From Thiotrichales bacterium (GTDB taxonomy: Bacteria; Pseudomonadota; Gammaproteobacteria; Francisellales; CACEW01): 64,000 bases of DNA. Both the position numbers and the translations under genes were made by a program. This document shows, in pieces, positions 56,889 through 64,000 of this stretch. Within the stretch, counting starts at the first letter, position 1; each line of letters starts with the position of its first letter. The stretch spans positions 1 to 64,000 of the forward strand of contig CANJUQ010000003.1 of NCBI GenBank assembly GCA_947478175.1, read 5' to 3'. The notes below the pieces were generated by a model. It worked only from the letters and a program-made list of their open reading frames with translations, was not told where the DNA came from and searched no databases.

Positions 56889-58934
56889 ATGCTTACTGGA
56901 TTACTGTACGGTTTGGCTAAAGCTAAAATTCCTGTCATGAGTGCGACTGAGCGGATTGCTTTAGAAGCGGGAGAAGTCTGGATAGAAAAAGAATTATTTT
57001 CAGGAAAGCCAGATTGGAAAAAATTAAGAGCCATAAAATTTTCTGAATTAAATTCAGAAGAAAAAAGCTTTTTAGAACTAGAAACTAAGCAGCTCTGTGA
57101 TCTGATCGATGATTGGAAAGTGACGCAAGAGCAAAAAGATTTACCGAAAGAAGTCTGGGGGTTTTTAAAATCCAAAGGATTTTTTGGCTTAGTTTGTTCT
57201 AAAGACTATGGCGGCAAGGGCTTCTCAGCAGCGGCGCATTCAGCCATTGTTTTAAAAATTGCGACGAAAAGTTTGACAGCAGCCGTGACAGCCATGGTCC
57301 CTAATTCTTTGGGGCCAGCGGAATTGCTGTATCACTATGGAACGTCTGAGCAAAAAAATTATTATTTGCCCAGATTAGCTAAAGGTGAAGAAGTGCCTTG
57401 TTTTGGTCTGACTTCTTTGTATGCCGGGTCAGATGCGGGGGCTATGATCGATGAAGGTGTTATTAGTTATGGGGATTGGAAAGGCGAGAGAATTTTGGGG
57501 ATTCGTCTGAATGCTTCTAAGCGTTATATTACTTTGGCACCTATCGCGACGTTGATTGGATTAGCTTTTAAATTAAAAGATCCTGAAAAATTATTGGGCC
57601 AAACAATAGATTTAGGAATCACACTGGCTTTGTTGTCGCCTGATATTCCTGGAGTTAAAACAGGCCTGAGACACTTTCCGCTGAATATTCCCTTCATGAA
57701 TGGCCCCGTTGAAGTTCACGATGCGTTTATTCCCTTGAGTTTTATTATTGGCGGAAGAGATCAAATCGGCCAAGGCTGGAAAATGTTAATGGAATGTCTA
57801 TCGATTGGGCGTTCTATTTCTCTACCGGCTGTTGCGACGGCGTCTGCGGCAGTATGTTTAATTGCGAGTACCTGTTATTCCCAGGCTAGAAAACAATTTA
57901 AATTGCCTTTATTTAAATTCGAAGGCATTCAAGAAAAATTGGCTCAAATAGGGGGCTTTGCGTATGCCATCGAAGCAACCCGACGCATGACTTTAACGGC
58001 TGTTGATCATGGGATTAAGCCGTCAGTGGCTTCAGCGATTGCAAAATATCATATGACAGAGATGGCCAGAGTTATTTTAAATAACGCCATGGATATTCAA
58101 GGCGGTAAGGGGATTATCTTGGGCCCTAAAAATTATCTTGCCCGAGCTTATCAAGGGATTCCTATTAGCATTACGGTCGAAGGAGCTAATATTCTGACTC
58201 GCAATTTAATGATCTTTGGTCAGGGGTCGGTCCGTTGTCACCCCTATTTATTAGAATTATTTGATGCCCTAGGCAAAGAAGATAAAACCAGATTTAGTAA
58301 AGTGATTTATAAATTTATCGGCGGCGTTTTTTGCCATATGGGCAGAGCTATCTGGCAGGGAATCACGGCTGGGAAATTTATCAATGTTTCTGAGGTGCAT
58401 GTTAAGCATCATAGGACCTATCAGCAGATTGCCCGGTTAAGCACAGCATTGGCGCTAGCGAGTGATGTGTCTTTATTAATTTTAGGCGGAAAATTAAAAC
58501 GTAAAGAAAGATTATCCGCGAGGCTAGGCGATGTTCTTAGTCAGTTGTATATCGCCGTGAGTGTTTTAAAACAGTGGGAGACATCTGCTTATTCCGACGA
58601 AGAAGCGCCTTTGGCTCAATATGCGATTACCCATGCGCTCTATGAGGCTCAAGAAGCGTTGTATGGATTTTATAGAAACTTCCCGAATAAATTTTTGGGT
58701 TATTGGCTCAAACGAAGAAGTTTTTTCTGGGGGAGAATCTTCTCACCGCCTTCTGATAATTTATCTTCTAAAGTGGTCAATGCTTTAGTGGAACAAGAAA
58801 AAGTTAGAAAAAGATTTAGTGATCTTTGTTATTTGGATCAGGGGGCTTTAAGTGATTTATTTAAAAATTATGAATCAGATGACCCCAGTAAAATTGCTGA
58901 GCTTCTGTCAGTTGATGCATTTGAGAAGATTTAA
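56889..58934 (+). CDS. fadE: FadE-type acyl-CoA dehydrogenase
   Basis: GFFGLVCSKDYGGKGFSAAAHS, DIQGGKGIILGPKNYLARAYQGIPISITVEGANILTRNLMIFGQG, DUF1974-like C-terminus. Confidence 0.9.
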   Translation: MLTGLLYGLAKAKIPVMSATERIALEAGEVWIEKELFSGKPDWKKLRAIKFSELNSEEKSFLELETKQLCDLIDDWKVTQEQKDLPKEVWGFLKSKGFFGLVCSKDYGGKGFSAAAHSAIVLKIATKSLTAAVTAMVPNSLGPAELLYHYGTSEQKNYYLPRLAKGEEVPCFGLTSLYAGSDAGAMIDEGVISYGDWKGERILGIRLNASKRYITLAPIATLIGLAFKLKDPEKLLGQTIDLGITLALLSPDIPGVKTGLRHFPLNIPFMNGPVEVHDAFIPLSFIIGGRDQIGQGWKMLMECLSIGRSISLPAVATASAAVCLIASTCYSQARKQFKLPLFKFEGIQEKLAQIGGFAYAIEATRRMTLTAVDHGIKPSVASAIAKYHMTEMARVILNNAMDIQGGKGIILGPKNYLARAYQGIPISITVEGANILTRNLMIFGQGSVRCHPYLLELFDALGKEDKTRFSKVIYKFIGGVFCHMGRAIWQGITAGKFINVSEVHVKHHRTYQQIARLSTALALASDVSLLILGGKLKRKERLSARLGDVLSQLYIAVSVLKQWETSAYSDEEAPLAQYAITHALYEAQEALYGFYRNFPNKFLGYWLKRRSFFWGRIFSPPSDNLSSKVVNALVEQEKVRKRFSDLCYLDQGALSDLFKNYESDDPSKIAELLSVDAFEKI

Positions 58935-58981
58935 AAAAATTTTAAAAAATTTTAAAAAAAATGAAATAAGGCTTAGAAAAA

Positions 58982-59242
58982 ATGGCGGATTTATTGAGAT
59001 CAAAATTTGAAGATTTAGTTCACAGAGTCAAAGATAAACAAGTGAACAAACAACCGACTCAGACAGAAAAATTAAAACTTTATGCTTGGTATAAACAGGC
59101 AACGGAAGGTGATGTGACAGGTGAGGCACCCAGTGGGTTTGATATTGTCGGAAAAGCAAAACATAAGGCCTGGTCTGAAATAAAAGGCATGAGTCAAGAA
59201 ATGGCCATGCAGAAATATTTAGATTTTTTCACAGGGGAATAA
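58982..59242 (+). CDS. Acyl-CoA-binding protein (ACBP)
   Basis: EKLKLYAWYKQATEGDVTGEAPSGFDIVGKAKHKAWSEIKGMSQEMAMQKYLDF. Confidence 0.93.
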   Translation: MADLLRSKFEDLVHRVKDKQVNKQPTQTEKLKLYAWYKQATEGDVTGEAPSGFDIVGKAKHKAWSEIKGMSQEMAMQKYLDFFTGE

Positions 59243-59254
59243 GGGGAGTAAACC

Positions 59255-60058
59255 ATGTGGGCCTATAGAAAACTGACCCAGGGAGTTACCCGTTGGTTAA
59301 CCAAACATCGACCTCAAGAGGGCGTGCCTGTCTGTGATTTTGAGGCGCTCAGGCATGAAGTGAGATTGGGAGATGTTTTATTAATCGAAGGTAATAGCCG
59401 TGTTAGCAGTGTCATTCGACATTTGACGACTTCTCCTTGGTCGCATTCGGCTTTATACATTGGTCGTTTTTATGATATCGAATCTCTCCAGATGCGCCGC
59501 ATGATCAAGTCGCATTTATTAGATATTCCGGAGACGGCGCAATTGATTGTTGAGGGAGTACTGGGTCGGGGGATTATTGTTTCTAAATTAAGCCAGTATG
59601 AAGGTGAGCATATTCGAATTTGTCGCCCCAAGGGCTTATCTCATCATGATGCTCAATTAGTCATAGGGCATGCGATTTTGTCTCTGGGTAAAAAATATGA
59701 TGTTCGGCATATTTTTGATTTAGCCAGATTATTATTTCCCTGGACTTTCTTTCCCAGAAAATGGGGATCTTCTTTGTTTAAATCTAGTAAAGAGACCAAA
59801 AGCGAAATTTGTTCGTCTTTGATTGCGGAAGCTTTTGAGCGCGTGAATTTTCCTATTCTGCCTAATATCAAACATAAAGAGGGGGCTCAGGTTGTCTTTG
59901 CACATCGTAATTCAAAACTTTATGTTCCCGCAGATTTTGATTACTCACCTTTTTTCGAGATTGTAAAATACCCAATGGTCAATATTTCCAGCGCACCGAC
60001 ATATCGTTCGTTACCTTGGGAAAATAAAGAAGAAGATGCTTGGGTGGCGCAGCCATGA
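59255..60058 (+). CDS. YiiX/YebB-like permuted NlpC/P60 papain-like hydrolase
   Basis: VRLGDVLLIEGNSRVSSVIRHLTTSPWSHSALYIG; EICSSLIAEAF. Confidence 0.8.
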   Translation: MWAYRKLTQGVTRWLTKHRPQEGVPVCDFEALRHEVRLGDVLLIEGNSRVSSVIRHLTTSPWSHSALYIGRFYDIESLQMRRMIKSHLLDIPETAQLIVEGVLGRGIIVSKLSQYEGEHIRICRPKGLSHHDAQLVIGHAILSLGKKYDVRHIFDLARLLFPWTFFPRKWGSSLFKSSKETKSEICSSLIAEAFERVNFPILPNIKHKEGAQVVFAHRNSKLYVPADFDYSPFFEIVKYPMVNISSAPTYRSLPWENKEEDAWVAQP

Positions 60059-60863
60059 AAAAATGGATTAAAAATTTTTATGAATTTTGGAAGTTTATTA
60101 TTATATGTTTTTATAAAGACCAGTGTTTATTAAGAGCCAGCGCGCTCGCTTTTACGACGTTGTTAGCCATGGTCCCTTTGGTCATGATTATTTTGTCGAT
60201 TCTTTCTTTTTTTCCATTTTTTGATCAAGCATCTTTAAATTTACAGCATTTTGTTTTTCAAAATTTTCTACCTAATTCTGGTTTAACGATTGAAAAATAT
60301 ATTCACCAGTTTCAGCAAGACGCTCACCATCTACCCATCTGGAGTATTTTGTTTTTATTAGTCACGGCTATGTTTTTAATGACTGAAATAGAAAGTAACT
60401 TAAATGCCATCTTGAGATTAAAACGAGAAAAAAAACGACATGTCTCTCTTTCAATTTTGATTCATTGGATAATTTTAACCCTGGGGCCAGTGTTTATTTG
60501 CGCCTCTGTGTTTTTGACGTCTTATTTAAAATATTTTTCTTGGCTGCATTTAGAGCTTTACTTAGAGTTTTGGTTTTATTTTTTGCCGTTTGGCTGTGCT
60601 TTTTTGGCTTTTGTTTTTTTATATTTAGTTGTACCAGGATTTAGAGTGAGATTCTCGGATGCTTTAATAGGAGGCTTGGTCAGCGCAGTGTTATTTGAAA
60701 TTAGCAAATATGTTTTTGGATTTTATTTATATTATTTCCCAACGTATTCTTTGTTATATGGCGCATTGGCTGTGATTCCTATTTTTTTACTTTGGGTTTT
60801 TATTTCTTGGAGTTTATTTTTATTGGGCGCTGAGGTTATGAAAAGCCGAATTTATTTTCGGAC

Positions 60864-60891
<28 letters not shown>
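60055..60891 (+). CDS. YihY/BrkB family inner-membrane protein
   Basis: LLRASALAFTTLLAMVPLVMIILSIL; FPTYSLLYGALAVIPIFLLWVFISWSLFLLGAEV. Confidence 0.9.
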
Positions 60892-63303
<2,412 letters not shown>

Positions 63304-63339
63304 GATTTTTTCTCTGTTTTTTTATTTTTTTATATTAAT

Positions 63340-63364
63340 GGGCGAATACAAGATTAGCCCCTAC
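63340..63364. repeat. REP-like palindrome GGGCGAATACAAGATTAGCCCCTAC
   Basis: One mismatch to 21680..21704. Confidence 0.8.
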
Positions 63365-63389
63365 ACCGAGCCCTTTAGAAATTAAAAAT

Positions 63390-63878
63390 TTATTGAACAG
63401 TTTCTTTCTTATTTTCTTGTTCTGGTTCTGATTGATTTTGAGTTTGGCTCTTTAAGCCTTGGGCATATAAAGCATCAAAATTAATGGGGGCTAATTGCAA
63501 ATCAGGGAATCCAGCGCGAGTTACTAAGCTAGACAGCATTTCACGAGCATAGGGAAATAAAATACTAGGGCAGAAGCTTCCTAAAATATGTCCTATTTGG
63601 TTTTCTGGGAAATTAGCCACAGTAAAAATTCCGACTTGCTTAATTTGGACTAGAAAGACGGTTTTATTGGCCGATTTTGTTGTGACTGTAATTGTCAGAG
63701 AAACTTTGTGAGCATTAGGTGTTGGGAGTGCTTCACTGGCTGTATTTAAATCAATATTGGCTTCGGGTTTAAAAGTTTCTTGAAAAATGCTGGGGGTGTT
63801 GGGTGATTCGACGGAGACGTCTTCTACATAGATTTTTTGAATGAGAAATTCGCCTTGAGGAATAGATTGCTCGGCCAT
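63390..63878 (-). CDS. secB: Protein-export chaperone SecB
   Basis: QGEFLIQKIYVEDVSVESPNTPSIFQETFKPEANIDL; LGSFCPSILFPYAREMLSSLVTRAGFPDLQLAPINFDALY. Confidence 0.95.
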   Translation of the reverse strand: MAEQSIPQGEFLIQKIYVEDVSVESPNTPSIFQETFKPEANIDLNTASEALPTPNAHKVSLTITVTTKSANKTVFLVQIKQVGIFTVANFPENQIGHILGSFCPSILFPYAREMLSSLVTRAGFPDLQLAPINFDALYAQGLKSQTQNQSEPEQENKKETVQ

Positions 63879-64000
63879 TGTGATCTCCTGGGTAAAATTA
63901 ATAGGTCAATAAATTAAAGGGTCAATAAAAAAAGAGCGCGAGGATATCAAAAAGACCAAAAGCCTGCTAGCTGCGATTAGGTGAAGGGTGAGATGAGTCT

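Overview
AT-rich chromosomal window, probably from a host-associated gammaproteobacterium. The lptF/lptG next to pepA-valS, accD, truA, maf and secB fit that; Legionellales/Coxiella-like is only a guess. Left edge: an IS1182-type transposase running off the window, beside a frameshifted DUF559 nuclease remnant, then a 1570-aa protein built from 43-aa 'ATAxFIHQ' repeats. Next come housekeeping genes (tadA, valS, pepA, lptFG, tRNA-Ser(GCT), truA, accD). About 19.6-43 kb is a surface polysaccharide locus (rfbH-like dehydratase, UbiA/GtrA/GtrB, fcl, wzx, wzy, several glycosyltransferases, gmd, wcaJ-like, manC, galE). It is followed by a RelBE-type toxin-antitoxin pair, pmbA, a partial Trb/VirB type IV secretion cluster (B2-B3-B4-B8-B8'-B9-B10), pyrC-like, and a fatty-acid module (fadD, fadE, a eukaryote-like acyl-CoA-binding protein). 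The right end holds yihY, maf, wrbA, an MFS transporter and secB. Main points of interest: (i) a composite palindromic repeat sitting in frame inside an epimerase gene, plus a dispersed GTAG-headed REP-like family with compensatory stem changes; (ii) the reduced T4SS cluster with tandem VirB8 paralogs and a VirB9-like protein carrying its own lipobox; (iii) the 43-aa repeat protein with a recent 516-bp internal duplication and a HEPN-like motif; (iv) several regulatory inverted repeats and simple-sequence tracts. All assignments come from reading motifs by eye; no database search was run.
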